From: Halocynthiibacter sp. SDUM655004
Lineage (GTDB): Bacteria > Pseudomonadota > Alphaproteobacteria > Rhodobacterales > Rhodobacteraceae
Direction: 5' to 3'
Length of the DNA stretch: 64,000 nt
NCBI RefSeq assembly: GCF_026015885.1
Contig: NZ_JAPDUG010000001.1
Span: 558,001 to 622,000, forward strand
Shown here piece after piece: positions 44,824 to 52,585 of the stretch. The notes beneath the pieces are model-generated. The model did not search any database and was not told where the DNA came from. It saw only the letters and a program-made list of their open reading frames with translations. A program made the translations under genes and the position numbers. Positions within the stretch are counted from its first letter, which is position 1. Each line of letters begins with the position of its first letter.

Positions 44824-45879
44824 TCAGCCCCCGATACGTTTGCCATCTTCGGTTGCTTCAAAGAGGTGGCAGGCTTCGCTTGGCACCGAGATCGAGACCA
44901 TGTCCCCGATTTCGGCGCGATAGGATTTGTCGGATTTGACAGAGACAAGCGCACCGTTGATCCGCACGGAAATCATCGTTGCATCGCCAAGCAGCTCGAG
45001 TGTGTAGATCGGCGCTGTGATCTGGCCTTGGCCGTCAAGGGCAAGAGCGGCGTCCTCGGCACGGAAACCAAGGGTCACAGGGCCATCCGGCACGCTAAGC
45101 CCTTGAATTTCGGTATTTTGGGTGCGGAAGGTGCCGCCTTGTATCTCGCCATCCATCAGGTTCATGGCAGGTGAGCCAATGAAACTCGCAACAAAGGTAT
45201 TGGCGGGTGTGTCATAGATATCGGTGGGGCTGCCAACTTGCTGCACGATTCCGCGCTTCATCACAACGACACGATCCGCAAGAGTCATCGCTTCGATTTG
45301 GTCATGGGTCACATAGATGGTCGTCGCCGCAAGATCGTGGCTCAGGTTCTTAATCTGGGCGCGGGTTGAAACACGCAGCTTTGCATCGAGGTTGGAGAGC
45401 GGCTCGTCCATCAGGAACACCTTCGGACGACGAACGATGGCCCGAGCAAGCGCAACGCGCTGACGTTGTCCACCCGAGAGCGCCGCCGGTTTACGCTCAA
45501 GAAAATCAAGAAGCTCAACGCGTTCGGCCGCTTGCATCACTTGGTCGTGGTGCAACGCCGTATCAACACCGCGCACTTTCAGTGGAAAGCGGATGTTCTC
45601 ATAAACGTTCATGTTGGGATAGAGCGCGTAGCTTTGGAACACCATCGCAACATCGCGATCTTTGGGTTCCTTGTCGTTCACGCGTTCGCCATCAACGATA
45701 ATATCACCCTCAGTTGCGTCCTCGAGGCCAGCGATCATCCTCATCGTCGTGGTCTTGCCACAGCCGGATGGACCAAGCAGTACAAGAAACTCCTTGTCGG
45801 CGATTGTCAGGTCAAAGTTGTCGACGCCGACGAATGTACCCCAGCGCTTGCTGATATTGCGCAGTTGGATCTCTGCCAT
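44824..45879 (-). CDS. ABC transporter ATPase (UgpC/MalK type), first gene of the long operon
   Basis: 351 residues. Walker A GPSGCGKT (36-43), signature 'LSGGQRQRV', Walker B 'VFLMDEPLSNLDAKL', C-terminal TOBE-type domain. GGAGGAGG precedes the start at 45879; an upstream frame to 45909 lacks this. First gene after the LacI operator pair, followed by binding protein and two permeases. Like the ATPase at 13398, it could serve other importers. Confidence 0.92.
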   Translation of the reverse strand: MAEIQLRNISKRWGTFVGVDNFDLTIADKEFLVLLGPSGCGKTTTMRMIAGLEDATEGDIIVDGERVNDKEPKDRDVAMVFQSYALYPNMNVYENIRFPLKVRGVDTALHHDQVMQAAERVELLDFLERKPAALSGGQRQRVALARAIVRRPKVFLMDEPLSNLDAKLRVSTRAQIKNLSHDLAATTIYVTHDQIEAMTLADRVVVMKRGIVQQVGSPTDIYDTPANTFVASFIGSPAMNLMDGEIQGGTFRTQNTEIQGLSVPDGPVTLGFRAEDAALALDGQGQITAPIYTLELLGDATMISVRINGALVSVKSDKSYRAEIGDMVSISVPSEACHLFEATEDGKRIGG

Positions 45880-45902
45880 CGGGCCTCCTCCCATTCGATT
45901 AT

Positions 45903-45920
45903 TTTGCATACGAATGCAAA
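45903..45920. promoter_or_regulatory. LacI-type operator A (TTTGCATACGAATGCAAA)
   Basis: 18-bp near-perfect palindrome with central CG (one mismatched pair), 23 bases upstream of the ATPase start at 45879. Pairs with the similar site 55 bases away. Confidence 0.72.
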
Positions 45921-45957
45921 TAGGTTAGACTTAGCTGCGACAATCTGGCAAGACATA

Positions 45958-45975
45958 TTTGCAAGCGTATGCAAA
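45958..45975. promoter_or_regulatory. LacI-type operator B (TTTGCAAGCGTATGCAAA)
   Basis: 18-bp palindrome with the same TTTGCA/TGCAAA arms and central CG, 31 bases upstream of the divergent SnoaL-like gene at 46007. Expected target of the LacI protein at 36402-37418. Confidence 0.72.
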
Positions 45976-46006
45976 AAACGGCTTAACCCTTTGTAAAGAG
46001 AATGAA

Positions 46007-47005
46007 ATGCAGGAACTACAGTCAGCCAAAGAGCTGGTTAAACGCTATTATGCCATGCTGGATGCATCGGGAATCACTGCGCAGGAGACGCTAGAGGCGT
46101 TTACCGCCGATACCTATCTTTGGCGCGGTTTCCATCCATTTGGAGAGCTGAATTCAGCCGAGGAAGTTGCTCACAAATTCTGGGGTCCACTTCACAAAAG
46201 CCTGACGTCTTTGCAGCGTCGTGAGGATGTTTTCTTTGCGGGATTAAACCAGATCGACGGCTTTAACGGTGTGTGGGTTGTCTCGATGGGTCATTTGCTT
46301 GGCCTGTTTGATGAACCGTTCTTGGGTATTCCGCCCACCCAGAAGATTGCGATGCTTCGATACTGTGAATTCAACAAAGTTGAGGATGGGAAGATCGTCG
46401 AGACAGCGATGTATTTTGATCTTCCTGATCTGATGGTTCAGGCGGGTTTGCGTCCGTTCCCGAACCAGACGGCGGCGCAATTGGTGCAGCCGGGGCCCAA
46501 AACGCACGATGGGTTGCTGACACATCCGCAAGACAAGAGTGCAGGCGAGGCGACCTTGGCGCTTATCAACCGAATGATCGGTGACCTTGGCCAATGGAAC
46601 AGCGGTTTGAGCCTTGAAGATGAGCTTCGTCAGACATGGGCCGAAGATATGCTTTGGTGGGGGCCTACGGGCATTGGTGCGACATTCACGATTTCGCGCT
46701 ATGCGAAACAGCATTCCGGACCATTCCGTGCCGCATTCTCCGAACGTTCAAAGACCAATCATATCGCGCGGCTTGCCGAAGGGAACTATGGCGGATTCTT
46801 TGGGTGGCCTAATTTCACAGCATGCTTGTCAGGGCCGTTTATGGGGCAGGTTCCCACAGGGAAAACCGGTGAATTTCGCGTGATTGATATCTATCGGCGC
46901 GAGGGCGAAAAGCTTGCTGAAAACTGGGTGTTCATCGATTTACTGCATTTCTGGAAATCGCAAGGGAACGACGTATTGCAGCGCCTTGCGAGCGGCGATC
47001 TCTAG
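46007..47005 (+). CDS. Two-domain SnoaL/NTF2-like protein (paralog 4)
   Basis: 332 residues, the only plus-strand gene of the system. Two NTF2-like halves: the second has 'LWWGPTGIGATFTISRYAKQHSGPFRAAFSE', 'GQVPTGKTGEFRVIDIYRREGEK' and 'NWVFIDLLHFWKSQGNDVL', matching paralogs 2 and 3. The start at 46007 has AAAGAG upstream; a frame from 45959 would run through operator B. Divergent from the long operon and sharing its operator pair, so probably co-regulated. Convergent with the IclR gene 30 bases away. Confidence 0.8.
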   Translation: MQELQSAKELVKRYYAMLDASGITAQETLEAFTADTYLWRGFHPFGELNSAEEVAHKFWGPLHKSLTSLQRREDVFFAGLNQIDGFNGVWVVSMGHLLGLFDEPFLGIPPTQKIAMLRYCEFNKVEDGKIVETAMYFDLPDLMVQAGLRPFPNQTAAQLVQPGPKTHDGLLTHPQDKSAGEATLALINRMIGDLGQWNSGLSLEDELRQTWAEDMLWWGPTGIGATFTISRYAKQHSGPFRAAFSERSKTNHIARLAEGNYGGFFGWPNFTACLSGPFMGQVPTGKTGEFRVIDIYRREGEKLAENWVFIDLLHFWKSQGNDVLQRLASGDL

Positions 47006-47035
47006 CCTTGAACGGAGCAATGTTTGCTTGAAGCG

Positions 47036-47803
47036 TTAACTCGGGAACTGCCAATTTGACGCTTCGGTCGAAATTTGAGCAGCGGTCTGTTTCAACACCG
47101 GTTTCAACTGTTCAAGGTCATCGAGCGATCGGCGCGAAGTAGAAGTCGCGATCGAAATTGCACCGATAACAGTATCATTCGCCGCGAGAATCGGCGCGGC
47201 GATGCTGATGATGCCCTGTTCGTGTTCTTCGCGATCAAACGCAACGCCTTCAGATTGGACCTGTTTTAGCTCCTTGTTGAGCGTCGCGGCCAGAATGTGC
47301 GTAGAAGGTGTATACGCCATGAAACTCTGTTGTTTTAACGCGCGTTCGCGACGGTCTTCGCTCATAAAGGCCAACATAGCTTTGCCAACTCCTGTGCAAT
47401 AGCTTGGTGCGACCCGACCCGCGCGCGCGAGCGTATCGAATGAGCCGTTGGATTGGCGTTTGTCGACAAATAGAACCTGCCCGTTATCAAGCTGCGCGAG
47501 GTGAATCGTTTCGTGCACCTTCTCTGCGAGCTTGTCGATATGAGGCCTGGCAATCGGTGCGAGAGAGGCCTGAGTCCATGCGGAATGCGCGAGACGCACG
47601 AGGCGAACTCCCATGGAATATGTCTGGGCATCTTTGTTGTAGGTTAGCATGCCCTGATTGCTCAGGCTTTGCAGAATGCGATAGAGCGTGGCCTTGGGAA
47701 ATGGGCTGTTTTCAAGGAGTTCGCTATAGCGCACCGGCCTCTGAAAGGCCGCCACCTGATCCAGAACCGCACAGGCTTTTGCTATTGTTCCTTCTCCTGA
47801 CAC
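47036..47803 (-). CDS. IclR-family transcriptional regulator of the alpha-galactoside operon
   Basis: 255 residues: winged helix (about 5-65, 'IAKACAVLDQVAAFQRPVRYSEL', 'PKATLYRILQSLSNQGML') and effector domain ('GVGKAMLAFMSEDRRE', 'AAPILAANDTVIGAISIA'). Start chosen as GTG at 47803 with GGGAGG 8 bases upstream; a TTG at 47821 is the alternative. Divergent from the binding-protein gene at 47955; two tandem palindromes in the gap are its likely sites. Confidence 0.9.
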   Translation of the reverse strand: MSGEGTIAKACAVLDQVAAFQRPVRYSELLENSPFPKATLYRILQSLSNQGMLTYNKDAQTYSMGVRLVRLAHSAWTQASLAPIARPHIDKLAEKVHETIHLAQLDNGQVLFVDKRQSNGSFDTLARAGRVAPSYCTGVGKAMLAFMSEDRRERALKQQSFMAYTPSTHILAATLNKELKQVQSEGVAFDREEHEQGIISIAAPILAANDTVIGAISIATSTSRRSLDDLEQLKPVLKQTAAQISTEASNWQFPS

Positions 47804-47848
47804 AGAGAATGCCTCCCTCAAAATCTCCTGACGTCATTCAGGAATCTG

Positions 47849-47877
47849 TTGACATGTTAAGCGCGCTGAGGTGTAGT
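47849..47877 (+). promoter_or_regulatory. Promoter of the alpha-galactoside operon
   Basis: TTGACA at 47849-47854 with TGTAGT at 47872-47877 after a 17-base spacer. The -10 abuts operator 1 (47876-47893), so bound regulator would block transcription. Confidence 0.6.
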
Positions 47878-47893
47878 TTTCAATATGTAAAAC
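47876..47893. promoter_or_regulatory. Putative IclR operator 1
   Basis: GTTTTCAATATGTAAAAC, an imperfect palindrome sharing GTTTTCAxTATGT with the site that begins exactly 20 bases downstream. Confidence 0.65.
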
Positions 47894-47895
47894 CT

Positions 47896-47914
47896 GTTTT
47901 CACTATGTGGAAAC
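47896..47914. promoter_or_regulatory. Putative IclR operator 2
   Basis: GTTTTCACTATGTGGAAAC, palindromic arms GTTTTCAC/GTGGAAAC. The 20-base spacing from operator 1 (about two helix turns) places both on one DNA face. Confidence 0.65.
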
Positions 47915-47954
47915 AAAAATTACACGATAATTGGGAAGCAAAGGGAGGAAAATT

Positions 47955-49211
47955 ATGCGTTCCATGATCAAATGCGCCGTTGCGGCGCTTGTTACCTCGA
48001 CGGCACTGGCAGGACCTGTCAGCGCTGAACTGAACGGGGATCTAAAAATCTTCCTCGACACATCGAACCCAGCGCCACGGGCGACGATGGAAGCGATGAT
48101 TTCGCGTTTTCAGGAGCAGCATCCTGACCTCAACATCGAAACCACTGTGATCGACCGTGAGGCCTATAAAACCCAGATTCGCAACTTCCTCACCGCCGAT
48201 ACGCCGGACGTTGCAACTTGGTACGCGGCCAACCGGATGCGCCCATATGTAGAAGCGGGTCTCTTCGAAGATGTGTCTGATCTTTGGGCAGAGCCCGAAA
48301 TCGCCGAGAACCTTGCTTCCACAAAAGGCGCGATGACGATCGATGGTAAACAATGGGGCGTGCCTTATACCTACTACCAGTGGGGTGTTTACTACCGTAA
48401 GGATATCTACGAAGAGTTGGGCTTGTCCGAGCCTTCGAACTGGGAAGAGTTCAAAGCAAACTGTCAGGCTATCGTTGATTCGGGCCGCGCTTGCTTCACA
48501 ATCGGTACAAAGTTCCTCTGGACGGCTGGCGGATGGTTTGACTACCTGAACATGCGCACCAACGGCTTTGATTTCCACATGGACCTCGCTGCTGGCAAGG
48601 TATCCTGGGAAGACGAGCGCGTTAAGCAAACGTTCATGAACTGGAAAGAGCTTATCGACATGGGGGCTTTCGTTGAAAACCACCAGACGTACAGCTGGCA
48701 GGAAGCGCTACCGTTCATGGTGAATGGCGAAGCTGCGGGCTACCTGATGGGTAACTTTGCTGTGGCGCCTCTCCGCGAAGCTGGCCTGACTGATGATCAG
48801 CTTGATTTCTATCAGTTCCCAGCCATCAATGCAGACGTAGAACTGGCAGAAGATGCGCCGACAGACACCTTCCATATCCCGGCAAATGCTTCGAACAAAG
48901 AAGCCGCACGCGAGTTCCTTCGCTTCGTGGTTTCTGCGGATGAGCAAACCGAGATTAACAATGGTGCAAACCTTGGTCAGCTTCCAGTGAATGCGAAGTC
49001 CTCTGTAGATGATGACAAGTTCCTAAACCAAGGTTTTGAAATGCTGTCGTCCAATTCGCCAGGTGGTGTCGCTCAGTTCTGGGATCGCGATGCACCAGCA
49101 GAGATGGCTAAAGTCTCTATGGAAGGTTTCCAAGAGTTCATGGTTAAACCAGATGAACTTGACAAAATCCTTGCCAAACTCGAGCGCGCACGCGGTCGTA
49201 TTTATAAGTAA
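47955..49211 (+). CDS. Alpha-galactoside ABC importer binding protein (family 1)
   Basis: 418 residues, start 47955 with AAGGGAGG upstream, signal peptide MRSMIKCAVAALVTSTALAG. 'FQEQHPDLNIETTVIDREAYKTQIRNFL' and 'WGVPYTYYQWGVYYRKDIYEELGLSEPSNWEEFK' are typical of CUT1 oligosaccharide-binding proteins. The GH4 enzyme at the operon's end suggests melibiose/raffinose-type alpha-galactosides or galactosylglycerol-like compatible solutes. Followed by a T-tailed stem-loop. Confidence 0.9.
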   Translation: MRSMIKCAVAALVTSTALAGPVSAELNGDLKIFLDTSNPAPRATMEAMISRFQEQHPDLNIETTVIDREAYKTQIRNFLTADTPDVATWYAANRMRPYVEAGLFEDVSDLWAEPEIAENLASTKGAMTIDGKQWGVPYTYYQWGVYYRKDIYEELGLSEPSNWEEFKANCQAIVDSGRACFTIGTKFLWTAGGWFDYLNMRTNGFDFHMDLAAGKVSWEDERVKQTFMNWKELIDMGAFVENHQTYSWQEALPFMVNGEAAGYLMGNFAVAPLREAGLTDDQLDFYQFPAINADVELAEDAPTDTFHIPANASNKEAAREFLRFVVSADEQTEINNGANLGQLPVNAKSSVDDDKFLNQGFEMLSSNSPGGVAQFWDRDAPAEMAKVSMEGFQEFMVKPDELDKILAKLERARGRIYK

Positions 49212-49216
49212 ATACC

Positions 49217-49249
49217 AAGAGGAGGCTCAGAAAGTCTGGGCCTCCTTTT
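49217..49249 (+). terminator. Stem-loop with T-run after binding-protein gene
   Basis: AAGAGGAGGC / GCCTCCTTTT, 10 bp with one G-T pair, right arm ending in TTTT, 6 bases after the stop at 49211. Partial terminator before the permeases. Confidence 0.78.
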
Positions 49250-49306
49250 CGTCGATATTGAATTAAAGGGCGGGCAACTGCGCGCCATATCAAAAGAGAC
49301 ACCCCT

Positions 49307-50239
49307 ATGAGCGTCACGCCCACCACCCCAACCGAAACGAGGAGCTGGTATTATCGCAACCAGCAAGCGATAACACCGTGGCTGTTCCTCGCACCCGGAA
49401 TTTTGTTTTTCGCAGTCTATGTGATCGTTCCGATTTTCCAGTCCTTCAGCATTTCGCTTTATGAATGGGATGGGCTTGGTACTGCGGAGTATGTCGGGCT
49501 GCGCAATTACGAAGACCTGTATTGGGAGTTTGTTGACCGCGACGCTTTCTTTGTGTCTCTCAAGAACAACGTCATTTGGCTGGTAATGTATTTGCTGGCC
49601 ATTCCTGCAGGCTTGTTCATTGCGCTGTTCTTGAACCAGACGGTGACAGGCATCCGCCTTTATAAATCCCTGTTTTTCTTTCCTTTCGTGATCAGCCAAG
49701 TTGTGGTGGGCCTTGTCTTCAGCTGGTTCTACGATCCGACGTTTGGTCTGTTGAACAGCTTTCTCGGCGTGTTTGGGCTTGGTCCTGTAAATGTGTTGGG
49801 GAACGAAAATCTGGTGACATATGGCATCATTTTTGCGGGTCTCTGGCCCCAAACCGCATATTGCATGATCCTCTATCTCACGGGCCTGAATGCCGTTGAC
49901 CCCGAGCAGATCGAAGCGGGCCGTCTGGATAATGCAAAAGGGCTTAAGATGCTCTGGTATATCATCCTTCCACAACTTCGCCCCGCAACATTCATTGCTT
50001 TTGTCGTTACGATCATTGGCGCGCTTCGTTCGTTTGACCTGATTTCGATCATGACGGGTGGTGGTCCGTTCGGCTCAAGCCGCGTGCTGGCTTACTATAT
50101 GTTCGAAGTTGCCCTGAGCGAATACGGATTCCGAATGGGGTATGGCGCTGCGATTGCCGTGGTTCTGTTCGTAATCATGATGGGGTTCATCGCCTATTTC
50201 CTCTGGTCGATGTACCGCGAAGAGAAGGGGGCACACTAA
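49307..50239 (+). CDS. Alpha-galactoside ABC importer permease 1
   Basis: 310 residues, MalF/UgpA type. 'ITPWLFLAPGILFFAVYVIVPIFQSFSISLYEW' at the N-terminus, the EAA loop 'DPEQIEAGRLDNAKGLKMLWYIILPQL' and 'MTGGGPFGSSRVLAYYMFEVAL' fit the family. The usual Ala-Ala of the EAA loop is Ala-Gly here. Followed after 1 base by permease 2. Confidence 0.92.
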   Translation: MSVTPTTPTETRSWYYRNQQAITPWLFLAPGILFFAVYVIVPIFQSFSISLYEWDGLGTAEYVGLRNYEDLYWEFVDRDAFFVSLKNNVIWLVMYLLAIPAGLFIALFLNQTVTGIRLYKSLFFFPFVISQVVVGLVFSWFYDPTFGLLNSFLGVFGLGPVNVLGNENLVTYGIIFAGLWPQTAYCMILYLTGLNAVDPEQIEAGRLDNAKGLKMLWYIILPQLRPATFIAFVVTIIGALRSFDLISIMTGGGPFGSSRVLAYYMFEVALSEYGFRMGYGAAIAVVLFVIMMGFIAYFLWSMYREEKGAH

Positions 50240-50240
50240 G

Positions 50241-51089
50241 ATGTTTCCGACACCAATTGAAAAACAATCCGCAGGTGCGCAGGTCGCCTATAAAACGCTT
50301 CTTCCTGTTGCATTGCTTATGTGGCTCGCCCCGTTGCTTGCGGTTGCCCTATTCTCGATCAAGCCAGACACTGACTTTACCAATGCGAATTATTGGGGGC
50401 TGCCGTCTTCGTTTGAGTTTGCCCACAATTACGGCCAGGTGTTTTTTAACAGCGACATGCCGCGTTACTTGCTCAACTCCTTTCTGATCACTGTTCCAAC
50501 TGTGATTGGCGCTGTCGCGCTTAGCGCGATGGGTGGCTTTGCACTGGGCATCTATAAATTCCGCGCAAACTTGTGGATATTCTTCATGTTCGTTGCGGGG
50601 AATTTCGTGCCGTTCCAAATCCTTATGGTTCCTGTGCGCGATCTGACGCTTGGCCTTGGGCTTTACAACACGAAAACAGGCTTGGTGCTTTTCCATATCG
50701 CTTTCCAGACCGGTTTTTGCACGCTCTTTATGCGTAACTTTATCCGCTCGCTCCCTTACGAGCTGATCGAGGCAGCGCGGGTTGAAGGCGTGGCAGAGTG
50801 GCGTATCTTTTGGTACGTTGTTCTTCCGTTGATGAAACCCGCGCTTGCCGCGCTTTCGGTGCTGATCTTTACGTTTATCTGGAACGATTATTTCTGGGCG
50901 GTGGTCCTGACACAGGGCCCTGAAAGCCAGCCAGTAACCGCTGGCATCACCAGCTTTAATGCGCAGTTCCGCGCGGCCTATCACCTGATGAGCGCCGGAA
51001 GTATTGTCGCTGCCTTGCCACCTGTTGCGATGTTCTTCCTCATGCAGAAGCACTTCATCGCAGGCCTCACTCTTGGAGCTGTTAAATGA
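50241..51089 (+). CDS. Alpha-galactoside ABC importer permease 2
   Basis: 282 residues, MalG/UgpE type. EAA loop 'LPYELIEAARVEGVAEWRIFWYVVLP' and C-terminal 'MQKHFIAGLTLGAVK'. Its stop overlaps the GH4 start (ATGA), so transporter and glycosidase are translated together. No ATPase gene follows or precedes within this operon. Confidence 0.92.
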   Translation: MFPTPIEKQSAGAQVAYKTLLPVALLMWLAPLLAVALFSIKPDTDFTNANYWGLPSSFEFAHNYGQVFFNSDMPRYLLNSFLITVPTVIGAVALSAMGGFALGIYKFRANLWIFFMFVAGNFVPFQILMVPVRDLTLGLGLYNTKTGLVLFHIAFQTGFCTLFMRNFIRSLPYELIEAARVEGVAEWRIFWYVVLPLMKPALAALSVLIFTFIWNDYFWAVVLTQGPESQPVTAGITSFNAQFRAAYHLMSAGSIVAALPPVAMFFLMQKHFIAGLTLGAVK

Positions 51090-52435
51090 CAAAAATCACC
51101 TTTGTTGGTGCCGGCTCGACGATCTTCATGAAGAACATTGTCGGAGATGCCTTACTCACGCCTGCACTTGCCGATAGCCACTTTGCATTGATGGATATTG
51201 ATCCTGTGCGCCTTGCCGAAAGTGAAATGGTTGCCAAGGCAATGATCCAGACCACGGGAACAGGCGCCCGCGTAACAACGCACACGGATCGGCGCGAGGC
51301 ACTTGAGGGCGCGGATTTCGTTGTCACCACCTTTCAGGTTGGTGGATACGACCCTTGCACAGTGACGGATTTTGAAATTCCCAAGCAATATGGGCTACGC
51401 CAAACCATCGCCGACACGCTTGGCGTGGGTGGTATTATGCGTGGGCTTCGCACCGTTCCGGTTCTGTGGGATATCGCTCGCGACATGGCAGAGCTTTGCC
51501 CAGACGCCACCATGCTCCAATACGTTAATCCCATGGCAATCAACACTTGGGCGCTCGCAGAGCGTTATCCAGCGCTAAAGCAGGTTGGCTTGTGCCATTC
51601 GGTGCAAAACACCGTTCAGGAAATGGCCCATGATCTGGACATTCCAGAGGGCGACATCCGCTATAAGGTGGCGGGCGTAAACCACGTGGCGTTCTTCTTG
51701 CGCTTAGAGCAGGAAAAAGATGGGGCTCTGCATGATCTCTATCCAGCGCTTCGCAAAGGCTATGCAGATGGCAGCTTGCCCAAACCGCCACTGCTGATGC
51801 CGCGTTGCCCGAATAAAGTCCGCTATGAGGTCATGAACCAGCTTGGCTATTTCTGTACCGAAAGCAGCGAGCATCTGGCCGAGTATGTCCCTTGGTTCAT
51901 TAAAGATGGGCGCGAGGACTTGATTGCGGAATTTGGCATTCCGCTGGATGAGTACCCGGCGCGTTGCATCGAGCAGGCCGCAAGCTGGAAAGACCAAGCT
52001 AAGGCACTTGAAAGCGCAAGTGAAATCGAGGTTTGCAAGAGCCACGAATTTGCCGCCGAATTGATGAACGCTATCGTCACTGACACGCCCTATGTTGCCT
52101 ATGGCAACCTGCCCAATACGGGGCAAGTCCCGCAATTGCCGTTGGGAGCAGCCGTTGAAACGCCCTGTCTCGTTGATGCCAATGGCGTGCAACCAAGCGT
52201 GGTCACAGACATCCCACCCCAGCTTGTTGCTGTGATGCGTAGCCAGATCAACGTTCAGGAACTGACGGTTCGCGCGCTCGTTGATGAGAACCCCGAACAT
52301 ATCTACCACGCAGCAATGATGGACCCACATACAGCCGCCGAACTCGACATGCGCCAGATTCGTTCGATGGTGGATGACATGCTCGCCGCGCATAAAGACT
52401 GGCTTCCAGATTGGTGCCAATCAAGTCGGGCCTAA
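51086..52435 (+). CDS. GH4 family alpha-galactosidase (MelA-like)
   Basis: 449 residues, near the length of E. coli MelA. N-terminal NAD site 'FVGAGSTIF' (6-14), metal-binding Cys170-His171 in 'CHSVQNT', and 'AGVNHVAFF' with Asn199-His200. GH4 enzymes cleave by an NAD- and Mn-dependent oxidation-elimination mechanism rather than classical hydrolysis. No signal peptide: it acts on imported alpha-galactosides. Some GH4 members are alpha-glucuronidases or 6-phospho-glycosidases; the CHSVQ motif favours alpha-galactosidase. Confidence 0.9.
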   Translation: MTKITFVGAGSTIFMKNIVGDALLTPALADSHFALMDIDPVRLAESEMVAKAMIQTTGTGARVTTHTDRREALEGADFVVTTFQVGGYDPCTVTDFEIPKQYGLRQTIADTLGVGGIMRGLRTVPVLWDIARDMAELCPDATMLQYVNPMAINTWALAERYPALKQVGLCHSVQNTVQEMAHDLDIPEGDIRYKVAGVNHVAFFLRLEQEKDGALHDLYPALRKGYADGSLPKPPLLMPRCPNKVRYEVMNQLGYFCTESSEHLAEYVPWFIKDGREDLIAEFGIPLDEYPARCIEQAASWKDQAKALESASEIEVCKSHEFAAELMNAIVTDTPYVAYGNLPNTGQVPQLPLGAAVETPCLVDANGVQPSVVTDIPPQLVAVMRSQINVQELTVRALVDENPEHIYHAAMMDPHTAAELDMRQIRSMVDDMLAAHKDWLPDWCQSSRA

Positions 52436-52496
52436 CGACCGAAGAAACACTGCTGAAGTTGGCCGAATAATTGTATTCTAGGCCCCGTGAAAAAAA

Positions 52497-52531
52497 GAGC
52501 CGCCTCGTTTTCGAAGCGGCTCATTGCTTTT
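52497..52531. terminator. Terminator after the GH4 gene
   Basis: GAGCCGCCTCG / CGAAGCGGCTC with one mismatch and a 4-T loop, T-rich tail on the plus side and an A-run on the other, so it can serve both the GH4 operon and the convergent gene ending at 52586. Confidence 0.78.
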
Positions 52532-52585
52532 ATTTCGGTCAGCTTTCGCCTTAGGTGACGCACCCTGTAAGTGGGGAGCGCCGGC

